Shown here in pieces: positions 25,724 to 35,637 of a DNA stretch of 64,000 nt. Where the stretch lies: NCBI RefSeq assembly GCF_024346395.1, contig NZ_JAGQCW010000008.1:1-64000 (forward strand), written 5' to 3'. The notes beneath the pieces are model-generated. The model was not told the DNA's origin and did no database searches. It was given only the letters and a program-made list of their open reading frames with translations. A program made the position numbers and the translations under genes. The number at the start of each line of letters is the position of its first letter. Positions within the stretch are counted from its first letter, which is position 1. The DNA comes from Cyanobium sp. AMD-g (GTDB taxonomy: Bacteria; Cyanobacteriota; Cyanobacteriia; PCC-6307; Cyanobiaceae).

Positions 25724-26833
25724 TTGACCTCCTCGATTCCCCCCTCCACCGAGCCCACCGCCAGCAGCGACCGCCTCTGGTTGCGATCCGAACTGATGGG
25801 CACCCAGGTGATCACCCGGGACACCGGCCGGCGGCTGGGCGTCGTCGGTGAGGTGGTGGTCGACATCGACCGGCGCGAGGTGGTGGCCCTCGGCCTGCGC
25901 GACAACCCCCTCACCCGCTTCCTGCCGGGCCTGCCCCGCTGGATGCCGCTGGATCGGATCCGCCAGGTGGGTGATGTGATCCTGGTGGATTCGGTCGATT
26001 CCCTGGCCGAGGGGTTCAATCCCGAGCGTTACAGCAAGGTCATCAACTGCCAGGTGATCACGGAATCGGGCGAGCAGCTCGGCCGGGTGCTGGGCTTCAG
26101 CTTCGACATCGAAACCGGTGAGCTCACCACCCTGGTGATCGGGGCCCTCGGCGTTCCCCTGCTGGGGGAAGGGGTGCTGAGCACCTGGGAAATGCCCGTT
26201 GGGGAAGTCGTCAGCAGTGGCCCGGACCGGATCATCGTTTACGAAGGAGCCGAGGAGAAGCTCAAGCAGCTGGGCACCGGCCTGCTGGAAAAACTGGGCA
26301 TCGGCGGCGCCAGCTGGGAGCAGGAGGAGCGGGACCGCTTCCGCACTGGGGCCGTTCCCGCCGAGAATCAGCTGCCCGCCGGCCAACCGTCCGCCCAGGA
26401 GCAGCGCCGCATCCAGCCGGCCACCAGCCGCAGCTTCCAGCCCGCCGAGGAGCTCGAATACGTGGAGCTTGAGGAACGGCGCGAACGGGAGCCCCTGCGC
26501 CAGCGCCGCTACCTCGATGACGACCTGCCCGAGCCGCGCCAGCGCCCCGAACCCCGCCCGTCACCTGCCGACCCCTACGGCCAGGACAGAGAGCGCAACC
26601 CCGCCCGGTACGACAACCGCTACGAAGACGAGCGCTACGACCGGGAGCGCTATCGGGACGAGCGCGCTTTCGAGCCGGAGCCCTACAGGGCCCCGATCGA
26701 TGCCCCGGAGCGCGACTTTGTTGAGCCCGGGCGCGAACGGGAACCGCTGCGGCCAGAGCGTCCCCAGGCCCCGGCCCCCCGGCCGAAGGAGCCGGTGGAT
26801 GTGGAGCCGGAAATCCTCGACGATCCCTGGTGA
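25724..26833 (+). CDS. PRC-barrel domain protein with long charged disordered tail
   Basis: A 369-residue protein, TTG start. Two PRC-barrel units occupy about 18-90 (LRSELMGTQVITRDTGRRLG) and 100-170 (KVINCQVITESGEQLGRVLG). From about 200 onward the sequence is disordered and highly charged, rich in Arg, Asp, Glu, Pro and Tyr (for example RYDNRYEDERYDRERYRDER). PRC barrels occur in ribosome-maturation factor RimM and the photosynthetic reaction-centre H subunit. This cyanobacterial form is of unknown function. The charged tail suggests RNA or membrane contact. No close cotranscribed partner. It is convergent with msrB. Confidence 0.85.
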   Translation: MTSSIPPSTEPTASSDRLWLRSELMGTQVITRDTGRRLGVVGEVVVDIDRREVVALGLRDNPLTRFLPGLPRWMPLDRIRQVGDVILVDSVDSLAEGFNPERYSKVINCQVITESGEQLGRVLGFSFDIETGELTTLVIGALGVPLLGEGVLSTWEMPVGEVVSSGPDRIIVYEGAEEKLKQLGTGLLEKLGIGGASWEQEERDRFRTGAVPAENQLPAGQPSAQEQRRIQPATSRSFQPAEELEYVELEERREREPLRQRRYLDDDLPEPRQRPEPRPSPADPYGQDRERNPARYDNRYEDERYDRERYRDERAFEPEPYRAPIDAPERDFVEPGREREPLRPERPQAPAPRPKEPVDVEPEILDDPW

Positions 26834-26850
26834 ACCGCCCGGGAGCGGCC

Positions 26851-27261
26851 TCAGCCCTCCGCGAAGCGCAGCGACGCCGAATTGACGCAATAGCGCTGGC
26901 CGCTGGGGGCTGGGCCGTCGTTGAAGACATGGCCGAGGTGGGCGTCACAGCTGGCGCAGCGGATCTCGGTGCGCTCCATGCCGTGGGTGCGGTCGGTGTG
27001 GGTGGTGATCGCCCCGGCGCCGACGCCCGCCCAGAAGCTGGGCCAGCCGGTGCCGGAATCGAACTTGGTGGCAGAACTGAACAGCTCGCTGCCACAGCAG
27101 ACGCAGTGGTACATCCCGGTGGCCTTGTTGTTCCAGTAGGCACCGGTGAAGGCCCGTTCCGTGCCCCCCTCGCGGGCCACCCGGTATTGCTCGGGCGTCA
27201 GCTGGGCCCGCCAATCGGGCTGCTCGACGCTCTGGAGGGGGGTGGATTCGCTTGACGCCAT
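26851..27261 (-). CDS. msrB: Peptide methionine (R)-S-oxide reductase
   Basis: A 136-residue full-length MsrB. The two zinc-binding CxxC pairs ([11 protein letters not shown] and [11 protein letters not shown]) and the catalytic [11 protein letters not shown] with Cys near 126 are present, as is the substrate-site SGTGWPSFW. It reduces methionine-R-sulfoxide in damaged proteins, recycling through thioredoxin. It is transcribed alone, 39 bases downstream of the LpxB-like gene, so could be its cotranscript. Confidence 0.96.
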   Translation of the reverse strand: MASSESTPLQSVEQPDWRAQLTPEQYRVAREGGTERAFTGAYWNNKATGMYHCVCCGSELFSSATKFDSGTGWPSFWAGVGAGAITTHTDRTHGMERTEIRCASCDAHLGHVFNDGPAPSGQRYCVNSASLRFAEG

Positions 27262-27300
27262 GGCCTGGAACCCCGCGTGGGGGCAATCGTTGAGGCAATC

Positions 27301-28599
27301 CTATCCAGATCGCAACGGCCGCCCCGGGCGCTCCGTCGGCGGCAGCAGACCCCGCACCATCGCCGCCACAGCTGCGACGGCCCCCGGCGCTCCCCGCAGG
27401 CTGCGCAGGTCGTCGGCCATGGCCGCCAGGCGCTCGGGATGCTCCAGCCACTCGGCCGCCTCGGCGGCGATCTGGGCCGGCTCGATCGGCCCGACCCGTT
27501 CCGGCACCACGGCACGGCCGGCGGAGATGTTGGGCCAGGCCAGAAAACCCCGGTGACGCATGCGCCAGGCGGTGAGGGCCACCCCCACCAGCCGCCGCAG
27601 CAGGGGCAGCCGGGCCAGCAGCCCCAGCCAGCCGTCCCAGGCCTGCATCACCGCCAGGTGCTGGGTGGGCACCAGCACGATCATCGGCACCGCCAGGGCC
27701 CCCAGCTCGGCGGTGTTGGCCCCCACCGTCGTGAGCGCCAGGGCGCACTGGCTCAGGGCGGCATGGGCGGGATGCTGCTCCAGCAGCAGGATGCGGGTGC
27801 CGGCCGCCGTGACCAGCTCATCCCCCTGGCGATGGGGCTCGCCGGACCCCTGGCGCCGGTTCAGGGGATTGGACGGCCCGCCGTAGGCCAGCAGTTCCCG
27901 CACCGAGGTGGTGGGAGCCACCGGCAGCAGGAAGCGGCAGCCGGGCCGCAGGGCCGCCAGCCGGTCGGCGGTTTCGAGCAGGAACGGCACTCCCACCAGC
28001 AACTTGGCCCGCTTCGAGCCGGGCAGCAGGGCCACCCAGTCGCCGGCGGGCAGGGGGGCGTCCTGGCGGGCCAGGGCCGAAAGATCGGCCATCAGGTCGC
28101 CCACCACCATGGCCCGCTGGCGCCAGCGGGGCGCCAGGCGGCCGGCGGCGGCGGGGCCCATCACGGCGATGCGGTCGTTCCAGCGGGGCCAGCGGGCCAC
28201 CCATTCGGCATAGGTGAGGTGGCGGTAGCCCAGCCGGGCCGAGAGCAGCACGGTCCAGAACTGGTCACCACCAAGGAAAACCACCACCCCCCGCTCGGGC
28301 CAGGGGCCGTGGCGGCGGGGCCGCAGCAGCAGCCACCAGAAGCGGGTGGCCGGCAGCACCCGCTCAAACAGGCCCCAGCCCTCGGCCACCCGCTGCTCGG
28401 CGCCGGTGGCGTTGGGGCAGGGGACGAGCACCAGGCGCAGGCTGCAGCTGGCGGCCGGATGACGGGGCCGCAGGGGCTCAAGGCCATGGAGCTGCTCCGC
28501 CAGCGGCCGCACCCAGGTGCTCAGTTCCCCCGGGCCGTTGCTGACCAGCACGATGGCAGCGTCGGCAGGTGGAGGGGAGACCGGCGACGGCTGGGTCAA
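27301..28599 (-). CDS. Cyanobacterial LpxB-like glycosyltransferase-related protein
   Basis: About 432 residues if started at the TTG at 28599. Longer versions would run into the tRNA-Leu gene. AIVLVSNGPGELSTW near the N-terminus, WVALLPGSKRAKL in the middle and TTVGANTAELGALAVPMIVL in the C-terminal half match the two Rossmann lobes of GT19 lipid-A-disaccharide synthase. It is the separate cyanobacterial paralogue family, whose substrate is unknown. I would not call it LpxB. It may glycosylate a lipid or a pigment precursor. Soluble or peripheral. Confidence 0.75.
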   Translation of the reverse strand: MTQPSPVSPPPADAAIVLVSNGPGELSTWVRPLAEQLHGLEPLRPRHPAASCSLRLVLVPCPNATGAEQRVAEGWGLFERVLPATRFWWLLLRPRRHGPWPERGVVVFLGGDQFWTVLLSARLGYRHLTYAEWVARWPRWNDRIAVMGPAAAGRLAPRWRQRAMVVGDLMADLSALARQDAPLPAGDWVALLPGSKRAKLLVGVPFLLETADRLAALRPGCRFLLPVAPTTSVRELLAYGGPSNPLNRRQGSGEPHRQGDELVTAAGTRILLLEQHPAHAALSQCALALTTVGANTAELGALAVPMIVLVPTQHLAVMQAWDGWLGLLARLPLLRRLVGVALTAWRMRHRGFLAWPNISAGRAVVPERVGPIEPAQIAAEAAEWLEHPERLAAMADDLRSLRGAPGAVAAVAAMVRGLLPPTERPGRPLRSG

Positions 28600-28641
28600 G
28601 AGAACCGCTGCTACCGGGGGACGGGGGCGGGAAAAGAGAAA

Positions 28642-28723
28642 TGCGGATGGCGAGACTTGAACTCGCAAGGCCGAAGCCACACGCCCCTCAAACGTGCGTG
28701 TCTACCAATTCCACCACATCCGC
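28642..28723 (-). tRNA. tRNA-Leu (anticodon GAG)
   Basis: An 82-base tRNA. The acceptor stem GCGGATG pairs with CATCCGC with discriminator A at 28642. The D-arm holds TGGTGGAATTGGTAGAC typical of leucine tRNAs. The anticodon stem-loop CACGT-TTGAGGG-GCGTG gives anticodon GAG, reading CUC/CUU. A type II variable arm (TGGCTTCGGCC) precedes the T-loop GTTCAAGTC. CCA is not encoded. It lies between the LpxB-like gene and accC. Confidence 0.96.
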
Positions 28724-28885
28724 GTGGCCGGCGCAGGCCGAAGCACCGCACCGGTTGAGCAATATACCCATGGGCTCCCCCCACCCCCGAAGGCCCTCGC
28801 CGCCAGGGGGCGCCGGTGAGCACTGATACAGTCCGCCCCGGCACGGCCGCACCCCCGCCAGCCCTCATCGCCCGGACCTGCACGG

Positions 28886-30235
<1,350 letters not shown>

Positions 30236-30255
30236 GCCCCTCCCGGAGGGCCGGT

Positions 30256-30585
30256 TCAGGCGATCGCCTGGCTGCGCAGCAGGGCCAGGGTGAGCAGACC
30301 CTGCTGACCCACCAGCAGTTCCCGCAGCAAGCTGATCAACCCCACCCAGACCACCGGCGTCACATCGACCCCACCGATGGGCTGGATCAGACGACGGGTC
30401 AGCGCCAGCAGGGGTTCGGTGGGGGCCCCCACCAGGCGCATCACCCCCTTGGTGAGATCCACACTCGGATACCAGGTCAGGACGATCCGGAACAGGAACA
30501 ACAGGGTCCAGCCCGCCAGGGCCAACCCCAGGGCCAGGTGCAGCAGGGGCAGGGGCGCCAGTGCGGGAAGGGCCAGGGCCGTCAC
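30256..30585 (-). CDS. YggT/Ycf19 family membrane protein
   Basis: A 109-residue protein with two membrane segments (LALGLALAGWTLLFLFRIVL and VVWVGLISLLRELLV) separated by APTEPLLALTRRLIQPIGG, the conserved loop of YggT/Ycf19 proteins. Family members act in thylakoid or photosystem organisation (CCB3/YGGT-B of chloroplasts helps cytochrome b6 maturation) or cell division. The specific role here is not known. It is divergent from psbX. Confidence 0.88.
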   Translation of the reverse strand: MTALALPALAPLPLLHLALGLALAGWTLLFLFRIVLTWYPSVDLTKGVMRLVGAPTEPLLALTRRLIQPIGGVDVTPVVWVGLISLLRELLVGQQGLLTLALLRSQAIA

Positions 30586-30634
30586 AAAGCTCTAAGCGTC
30601 TGAACGTCGATCGTAGGAAGCCGCCGCCACTGCC

Positions 30635-30640
30635 TAGGAT
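30635..30640 (+). promoter_or_regulatory. Putative -10 (TAGGAT) of psbX
   Basis: TAGGAT ends 30 bases before the psbX ATG, inside a 13-base block (CCTAGGATCCCCC) identical to that at 7052-7064. Confidence 0.4.
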
Positions 30641-30670
30641 CCCCCGAGCTGTCCAGAGCGAACGCCTGCC

Positions 30671-30793
30671 ATGACCCCTTCCCTCGCCAACTTCCTCAGC
30701 AGCCTCGGCTGGGGCGCGGTCATCGTGGTGATCCCCATCGCCATCGCCCTGGTGCTGATCAGCCAGAACGACCAGCTCGACCGGCGGCTCTGA
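30671..30793 (+). CDS. psbX: Photosystem II protein X
   Basis: A 40-residue protein, [20 protein letters not shown] continuing [20 protein letters not shown], that matches PsbX. It is one transmembrane helix with a short lumenal N-terminus and a charged stromal end ending in SQNDQLDR. PsbX sits near cytochrome b559 and affects the QB site. The gene has its own putative promoter and is followed after 61 bases by ycf66, the usual cyanobacterial order. Confidence 0.95.
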   Translation: MTPSLANFLSSLGWGAVIVVIPIAIALVLISQNDQLDRRL

Positions 30794-30854
30794 GCTGCCG
30801 CTGACCTCGCGGGTACGGTCCTTAGAGTGTTGGCCATCGCCCGGGTGAACCGCC

Positions 30855-31847
30855 GTGGTCAACGCCAGCCTCAACTGGGCCAGCATCGTCGGCATCGTCC
30901 TGGCGGTCGGCGGAGCTTTCCTCTACTTCATGAGGAGCTTCAAGCCGGCCCTGGCCCGGGACTACGACGTCTTCTTCGCCGCCATCGGGTTGCTCTGTGG
31001 CGGCATTCTTTTCTTTCAGGGCTGGCGCCTCGACCCGATCCTGCAGTTCGGTCAGTTCCTGCTCGCCGGCACCACGGTTTTCTTTGCCTATGAGAGTGTC
31101 CGCCTGCGTGGGGTGACCACGGAGCAGGCGCGGCGCTCTTCGTACTTCGACGACGAAGAATCCGCCGCCCCGTTCCGACCCCGGGGCGGATTGGGCGGCG
31201 GCCGCAACTACGACGACGAGCCGGACCGCTTCGATGAGCCAGAGCCCCTGCGGCGGCGGATCCCCTCCAGAGAGGAACCTGAGGACGACTTCTACCGGCC
31301 GCGCCGGCCCAGTCGGGCCGCCATCCCCGAGCGGGCCGCCAGCCGCCGGGAGGACGCCGATTCCTGGGACAACCCCCGCGCTGAACGTTCCCCCAGCCGT
31401 CCGGAGCGCGATCCCATCGACGACCGCCCGGAACGTGCCGCTGGCCGCTATTCGGCCGGTGGCTCCGGTCGCTACCAGGCCGCCGATTTCGGCGCCCGCC
31501 GCCGGGATCGGGACAGCGCCCCGGAACCCCGCCGGGGCTCGCGGCCGGTGGCGGCCGCCGACACCGCTTCCCGCTCCGGCCGCCGGGGCTCCACGCCTCC
31601 GGGGCCTGCCGGCCCATCAGCCCGTGAGCCCGGCCCGGCTGCACCCCAGGGAACACCGATGGGTACACCGATTCGCCCCAGCACCACCCGCAGCGGGGCC
31701 GACGACGACGTCCGTGATGCCGACTTTTCCCCGATGGCCGGCGGCCGGCCCCGGCCAGGGGCCCCCAGCGTCCGGCCACCGGCTGTCGACCCCCCAGCCG
31801 GCCCACCCGCTGGCAGCCGGGACAACAGCTCCCGCTTCGACGACTGA
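30855..31847 (+). CDS. ycf66: Ycf66 family membrane protein with long disordered tail
   Basis: A 330-residue protein, GTG start. The first 90 residues hold three hydrophobic segments (WASIVGIVLAVGGAFLYFM, DVFFAAIGLLCGGILFF, QFGQFLLAGTTVFFAYE) and match Ycf66, a conserved cyanobacterial/plastid family of unknown function. The remaining 240 residues are disordered, rich in Arg, Asp, Pro and Ser, with many RxxR/DRPER repeats, far longer than the plastid form. It follows psbX. Confidence 0.88.
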   Translation: MVNASLNWASIVGIVLAVGGAFLYFMRSFKPALARDYDVFFAAIGLLCGGILFFQGWRLDPILQFGQFLLAGTTVFFAYESVRLRGVTTEQARRSSYFDDEESAAPFRPRGGLGGGRNYDDEPDRFDEPEPLRRRIPSREEPEDDFYRPRRPSRAAIPERAASRREDADSWDNPRAERSPSRPERDPIDDRPERAAGRYSAGGSGRYQAADFGARRRDRDSAPEPRRGSRPVAAADTASRSGRRGSTPPGPAGPSAREPGPAAPQGTPMGTPIRPSTTRSGADDDVRDADFSPMAGGRPRPGAPSVRPPAVDPPAGPPAGSRDNSSRFDD

Positions 31848-31851
31848 GCCA

Positions 31852-32424
31852 CTGAACACCCGGCCCCTTCAACGGCCTCGCCCTGGCCTCCCCCTGCTGA
31901 TTCTGGCTCTGGTCGCCCTGCTGCTCTCCGGCTGCGGCAGCTGGAGCTGGGGGCGACGCAGTGCCGGTCCGGTGGGTTGGGGCGGCGCCGACCGCCAGGA
32001 TCCGGCCCTCAGCGGCAACGGCCGGGTGCTGGCCAGCGTGGTGCGCCGGGACGGGCGCGACACGGTGCTGCTGCAGGAGCAGCCCTCCGGCACGGTGTTG
32101 CCGCTACGCCATTTCAGCCGGCTGCAGCCCCACCGCTCCCCCTCCCTGAGCTGGAACGGCCGCTATCTGGCCCTGCTGGTGCAGCAGGGGCCGGAGCGCC
32201 GGGTGTTGATTGAAGATCGGGCCACCGGACGCCTGCACCGCCTGCCCCTGCCGGGCGGGCTGGTGCCCGAAAGCCTCAGCCTGGCCGCCGATGGCCGCCG
32301 CATCGCCATCGCCACCGAGGGGGACGGCCGCTCCCGGGTGCAGCTCTACGACCTCACCAGCCTGCTGGAACCGGACCTGCCCGCCGGGCTGCCGGTGCGG
32401 GGGGCGCCGGCCGCCACGCCATGA
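31852..32424 (+). CDS. TolB-like beta-propeller lipoprotein (first of a pair)
   Basis: About 190 residues. The signal sequence LPLLILALVALLLSGC ends in a lipobox, so the mature lipoprotein begins at that Cys. No ATG, GTG or TTG is in frame between an ATG far upstream (about 31717, inside ycf66) and the signal peptide. The CTG at 31852, five bases after the ycf66 stop, is the best-placed start. The mature part holds WD-like repeats of the TolB type (PALSGNGRVLASVVRRDGRD, PSLSWNGRYLALLVQQG, LSLAADGRRIAIATEGDG). A cell-envelope role is inferred. It overlaps the next gene by 4 bases. Confidence 0.75.
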   Translation: MNTRPLQRPRPGLPLLILALVALLLSGCGSWSWGRRSAGPVGWGGADRQDPALSGNGRVLASVVRRDGRDTVLLQEQPSGTVLPLRHFSRLQPHRSPSLSWNGRYLALLVQQGPERRVLIEDRATGRLHRLPLPGGLVPESLSLAADGRRIAIATEGDGRSRVQLYDLTSLLEPDLPAGLPVRGAPAATP

Positions 32425-32921
32425 AGCCCGGCACCGGCGGCCTTGTTCGGGCGGTGGCGCTGGCGGGCGCCCTGCCACTGCTGCTGGCGGGCTGCCTGGC
32501 GCCCCTGCCCCAGCCCCTGGTGGGGCTGAACCAGCGCCTCGAGGCGGCCGGTCCCTCCCGGGCCCCCTCCCTCTCCGGCGACTGGCTGGCCCTGATCGTC
32601 AGCAGGGGCGGCCGCGACCGGGTGGAGCTGGTGGACCTGCAGCGCCAGCAGCCGGTGCCCCTGCCGGGCCTGGAGCGCCCCGACGCCCAGCCCCTGAGCG
32701 TGGCGGTGGATGGCCGCGGTGAGCGGCTGGCCCTGGTGCGCCAGCTGGAGGGGCGCACCGAGCTGGTGCTCTACCGCCGCAACCTGATGGCCCTGCAGCC
32801 GGTGCCGCTGCAGCCTCCTGGCGTGCCCCGGCGGGTGTCGCTGCGGGCCGACGGCCGCGAGCTGGCGGTGGAGGTGAGCCGCCAGGGCCAGTGGCAAGTG
32901 GACCTGATCGCCGTGCCCTGA
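32421..32921 (+). CDS. TolB-like beta-propeller lipoprotein (second of a pair)
   Basis: A 166-residue paralogue of the preceding gene. The signal peptide ends LPLLLAGC (lipobox near residue 25), followed by the same repeat style (PSLSGDWLALIVSRGGRDRV, LSVAVDGRGERLALVRQLEG, VSLRADGRELAVEVSRQGQ). With about three blades it is too short for a full propeller, so the two proteins may associate. It starts in an ATGA overlap and ends directly against the convergent hli gene. Confidence 0.8.
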   Translation: MKPGTGGLVRAVALAGALPLLLAGCLAPLPQPLVGLNQRLEAAGPSRAPSLSGDWLALIVSRGGRDRVELVDLQRQQPVPLPGLERPDAQPLSVAVDGRGERLALVRQLEGRTELVLYRRNLMALQPVPLQPPGVPRRVSLRADGRELAVEVSRQGQWQVDLIAVP

Positions 32922-33140
32922 TCAGGGCACCAGGCCCGCCCAGTGCAGGAAGGTGTCGTGGCTGAGGGCCTCGACCAGCAGCACGGCGACGAAGCCGAGC
33001 ATGGCGAAGCGGCCATTGACCCGCTCGGCGTAGCCGCTCCAGCCGAAGGCGGGCACCTCGGAGGTGGTGGCACTGGTGGCGGGCGGGATGGCGGCGGCCG
33101 GGGATGCGTCGGCTGATGGGGTGGCGGAAGGGTCGCTCAT
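32922..33140 (-). CDS. hli: High-light-inducible protein (Hlip/Scp)
   Basis: A 72-residue protein. After an Ala/Pro/Ser-rich N-terminus comes FGWSGYAERVNGRFAMLGFV, the single-helix chlorophyll-binding motif (ExxNGRxAMxGF) of the LHC superfamily, and a short lumenal tail. Hlips bind chlorophyll and carotenoid during PSII repair and high light. It begins four bases after the stop of the SbmA-like ABC transporter gene, so HIT, ABC and Hli probably form one transcript. Confidence 0.93.
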   Translation of the reverse strand: MSDPSATPSADASPAAAIPPATSATTSEVPAFGWSGYAERVNGRFAMLGFVAVLLVEALSHDTFLHWAGLVP

Positions 33141-33144
33141 CGGA

Positions 33145-35166
33145 TCAGTCCTGGCGGCCAAAGGTATAGCCGGCCGCCGGAAGCAGGCGCCAGCTGGCGT
33201 TGCCATCGAGCTCCAGCACCGTGTCGTGGTAGGCGGTGAGGGTGGGGCGGTGACCCACGCTCACGAAGGCCATCTCCCGCTGCACCAGCAGTTCGTAGAG
33301 AGCCTTCTCGGTGGTGACATCGAGGGCGCTGGTGGCCTCATCAAGCACCACGAACCGGGGCGAGTTGAGCAGCAGCCGGGCGAAGGCCAGGCGCTGCTGC
33401 TCGCCGAGCGAGAGCAGGCGGGGCCAGTCCTGCTTGATGTCGAGATCGGGGTAGCGGTGCACCAGCTCGGGCAGACGCACCTCCTCCAGCACGTGGCGCA
33501 GCTGCTCGTCGCTGAAGCGATCGGTGGGCTGGGGGTAGCAGAGCTGCTCCCGCAGGCTGCCCAGCAGCATGTAGGGCTTCTGGGGGATGAACATCAGCTC
33601 GCCCACCGGCGGCCGCTGCACGCTGCCCGCGGCCGGTGGCCAGAGGCCGCTCACCAACCGCAGGAAGGAGGTCTTGCCACAGCCCGAGGGGCCGACCACC
33701 AGCAGGCGCTGGCTGGCAGTCACCTCCAGGCTCAGATCGCGCACCAGCAGGCGGTTGGTGCGGGGCGGCACCAGGTCCACATGGCTCACCAGGATCGATT
33801 CAGGACGCACGGCGCCGGCCCCGGCCCCCATGGCGCCCCCGGCGGTGGCCTGCTCGGCGGCCACGAACTCGGCCATCTCGGCGCTGATCGACTCCACCTT
33901 GCCCTGGAAACCCTCGAGGCGGCTGATGGAGGCGGAGAAGGCGGCCAGCCGGTCGATGTTGTTGACGATGTAGCTGACCGAGAACAGCACCTGGGAGAAG
34001 GCGATACTGGCCTGGCCGAAGACACCGAAATCCACCTCCTTTGCGAAGTAGATCGGTGCGATCACCAACCAGGGCAGGAAGCGGGAGAAGTAGTCGTAGG
34101 AGCGCTGGATGACGCTGATCAGTGCCTCCCAGATGATCAGGCGGTTGTAGTTGACGATCACACCGTCAAGGCGGCGTTCGCCCTCCTTCTGCTCCTGGCG
34201 CTCGCCCCGATAGAAGGCGATCGATTCGGCGTTGTCGCGGATGTGAACCAGGCCGTAGCGGAAATCGGCCTCCAGCTTGAGCTGCTGGTAGTTCAGATTC
34301 ACCAGCTTGCGGCTGGCGAAAACGATCAGGGCCGTACCTCCCACCGAATAGGCCAGCAGCCACAGGGCCAGGGTCTGGTTGATGCTCCAGAGAACGATGA
34401 TGAAACTGAAGAACGTGAGCAGGGCGGAGATGATCTCCACCGTCACACTCAGGCTGGTGGCGGTGAAGCTGGCCGCGTCCTGGGAGATCCGCTGGTCGGG
34501 GTTGTCGATCTCCTCAACGGATTCATCGTTGGGATTGAGAACGTAGTAGGCCCGGTTGGTGAGATAGCGGCCCAGCATGCGGCCGCTGAGCCACTCCCGC
34601 CACAGCAGACCCAGCTTGGGAATCAGGTAGCTCTGGATGGCGCGGATCGGCAGGGCCAGCACCAGACAGAAGGCGTAGATCGCGACGATCTTCCAGAACT
34701 CTTCCGCCTTGTACGCCACCAGGGCGTTCTCGATGTTCCGGGCGATGAAGCTGATGCCGACGTTGATGCCGTTGATCACCAGGATCAGCAGGGCGATGAT
34801 GCCGAGCAGCAGCCAGGGCAGCCAGCGCCCCTGGCGCAGCTTGGCCCGCAGGCTGATGAAGGCGCCCAGGCCAGCGGCGAACAGCACCATGATCACCAGG
34901 CCGATCGGCCCGCTCCAGACCGCGGCCACCTGTTCGGGCACCCCGGGCAGGAAGCGGCTGCGCAGCTCGGGGATCCAGGCCCCGGCGGCCGCCACCACGC
35001 CGGTTAGCAGCAGCAGGGTGAAACCCACCACCACCGCCAGCAAGGCCACCACCAGGAGCAGGAACTGGCCGCTGCCGCCGCCGCCTTCGTCGAGGGGCAG
35101 GAAGTAGGGCTGGGCCAGGCGCTGCAGCTTGCCCAGCTGCTCGCGAAGGGCCTTCAGGGGGGTCAT
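33145..35166 (-). CDS. ABC transporter, fused permease-ATPase (SbmA/BacA, ABCD type)
   Basis: A 673-residue protein. The N-terminal half holds about six to seven membrane segments of the SbmA/BacA fold, with ENALVAYKAEEFWKI and NPDQRISQDAASFT, the conserved EEA-like motif region of ABCD transporters. The C-terminal ATPase (about 460-673) has Walker A GPSGCGKTS, signature SLGEQQRLAFARLL and Walker B VVLDEATSALD. Relatives import B12, peptides or fatty acyl groups. The cyanobacterial substrate is unknown. It lies between a HIT-family gene (70-base gap) and hli (4-base gap). Confidence 0.88.
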   Translation of the reverse strand: MTPLKALREQLGKLQRLAQPYFLPLDEGGGGSGQFLLLVVALLAVVVGFTLLLLTGVVAAAGAWIPELRSRFLPGVPEQVAAVWSGPIGLVIMVLFAAGLGAFISLRAKLRQGRWLPWLLLGIIALLILVINGINVGISFIARNIENALVAYKAEEFWKIVAIYAFCLVLALPIRAIQSYLIPKLGLLWREWLSGRMLGRYLTNRAYYVLNPNDESVEEIDNPDQRISQDAASFTATSLSVTVEIISALLTFFSFIIVLWSINQTLALWLLAYSVGGTALIVFASRKLVNLNYQQLKLEADFRYGLVHIRDNAESIAFYRGERQEQKEGERRLDGVIVNYNRLIIWEALISVIQRSYDYFSRFLPWLVIAPIYFAKEVDFGVFGQASIAFSQVLFSVSYIVNNIDRLAAFSASISRLEGFQGKVESISAEMAEFVAAEQATAGGAMGAGAGAVRPESILVSHVDLVPPRTNRLLVRDLSLEVTASQRLLVVGPSGCGKTSFLRLVSGLWPPAAGSVQRPPVGELMFIPQKPYMLLGSLREQLCYPQPTDRFSDEQLRHVLEEVRLPELVHRYPDLDIKQDWPRLLSLGEQQRLAFARLLLNSPRFVVLDEATSALDVTTEKALYELLVQREMAFVSVGHRPTLTAYHDTVLELDGNASWRLLPAAGYTFGRQD

Positions 35167-35236
35167 GGGCGTGGGCAGATCGCGCCATTCTCTCCGCCGG
35201 GCCGACCCGGCGGGGGCGGCGGTGTGCGCCCGGCCA

Positions 35237-35581
35237 TCAGCCCGGCGGCCAGCTCAGCGGTCGGCCGCCGATCACGTGCACGTGCAGATGGAACACGGTC
35301 TGGCCGGCCTCGGCGCCGCTGTTGATCACCGTGCGCCAGCTTTCAAGCCCCTCCAGGCGGGCCACCTTGGCCGCCACCAGCAGCAGGTGGCCCAGCAGGG
35401 CCTGGTGCGCGTCCGTGGCCTCGCCCAGCTGGGCGATCTCCTCGCGGGGAATCACCAGCACGTGCACCGGCGCCTGGGGATTCACATCCCGGAAGGCCAG
35501 GCAGAGGTCATCGGCATAGACCTCCTGGCAGGGAATCTCGCCGCGCAGGATGCGGCCGAAGATGGTGTCGCTGCTGGCCAT
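35237..35581 (-). CDS. HIT-family nucleotide hydrolase (HinT-like)
   Basis: A 114-residue protein beginning MASSDTIFGRILRGEIPCQE. The histidine triad HLHVHVIGGRPL is near the C-terminus and the conserved FRDVNPQAPVHVLVIPRE in the middle. HinT proteins hydrolyse AMP-amino acid phosphoramidates. Length and motifs are normal. An in-frame start 66 bases upstream is possible but the residues look non-coding and would approach the divergent comM-like gene. Confidence 0.93.
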   Translation of the reverse strand: MASSDTIFGRILRGEIPCQEVYADDLCLAFRDVNPQAPVHVLVIPREEIAQLGEATDAHQALLGHLLLVAAKVARLEGLESWRTVINSGAEAGQTVFHLHVHVIGGRPLSWPPG

Positions 35582-35637
35582 GGGACGCCGGGGAGTGGTC
35601 GGGAGGTGGCACTGAGCGGGCAGTGGGCTCCGAAGGG

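Noticed and set aside
27301-28599. Calling the GT19-like protein LpxB
   Set aside because: It belongs by its motifs to the separate cyanobacterial paralogue family, and no other lipid A genes are in the window.
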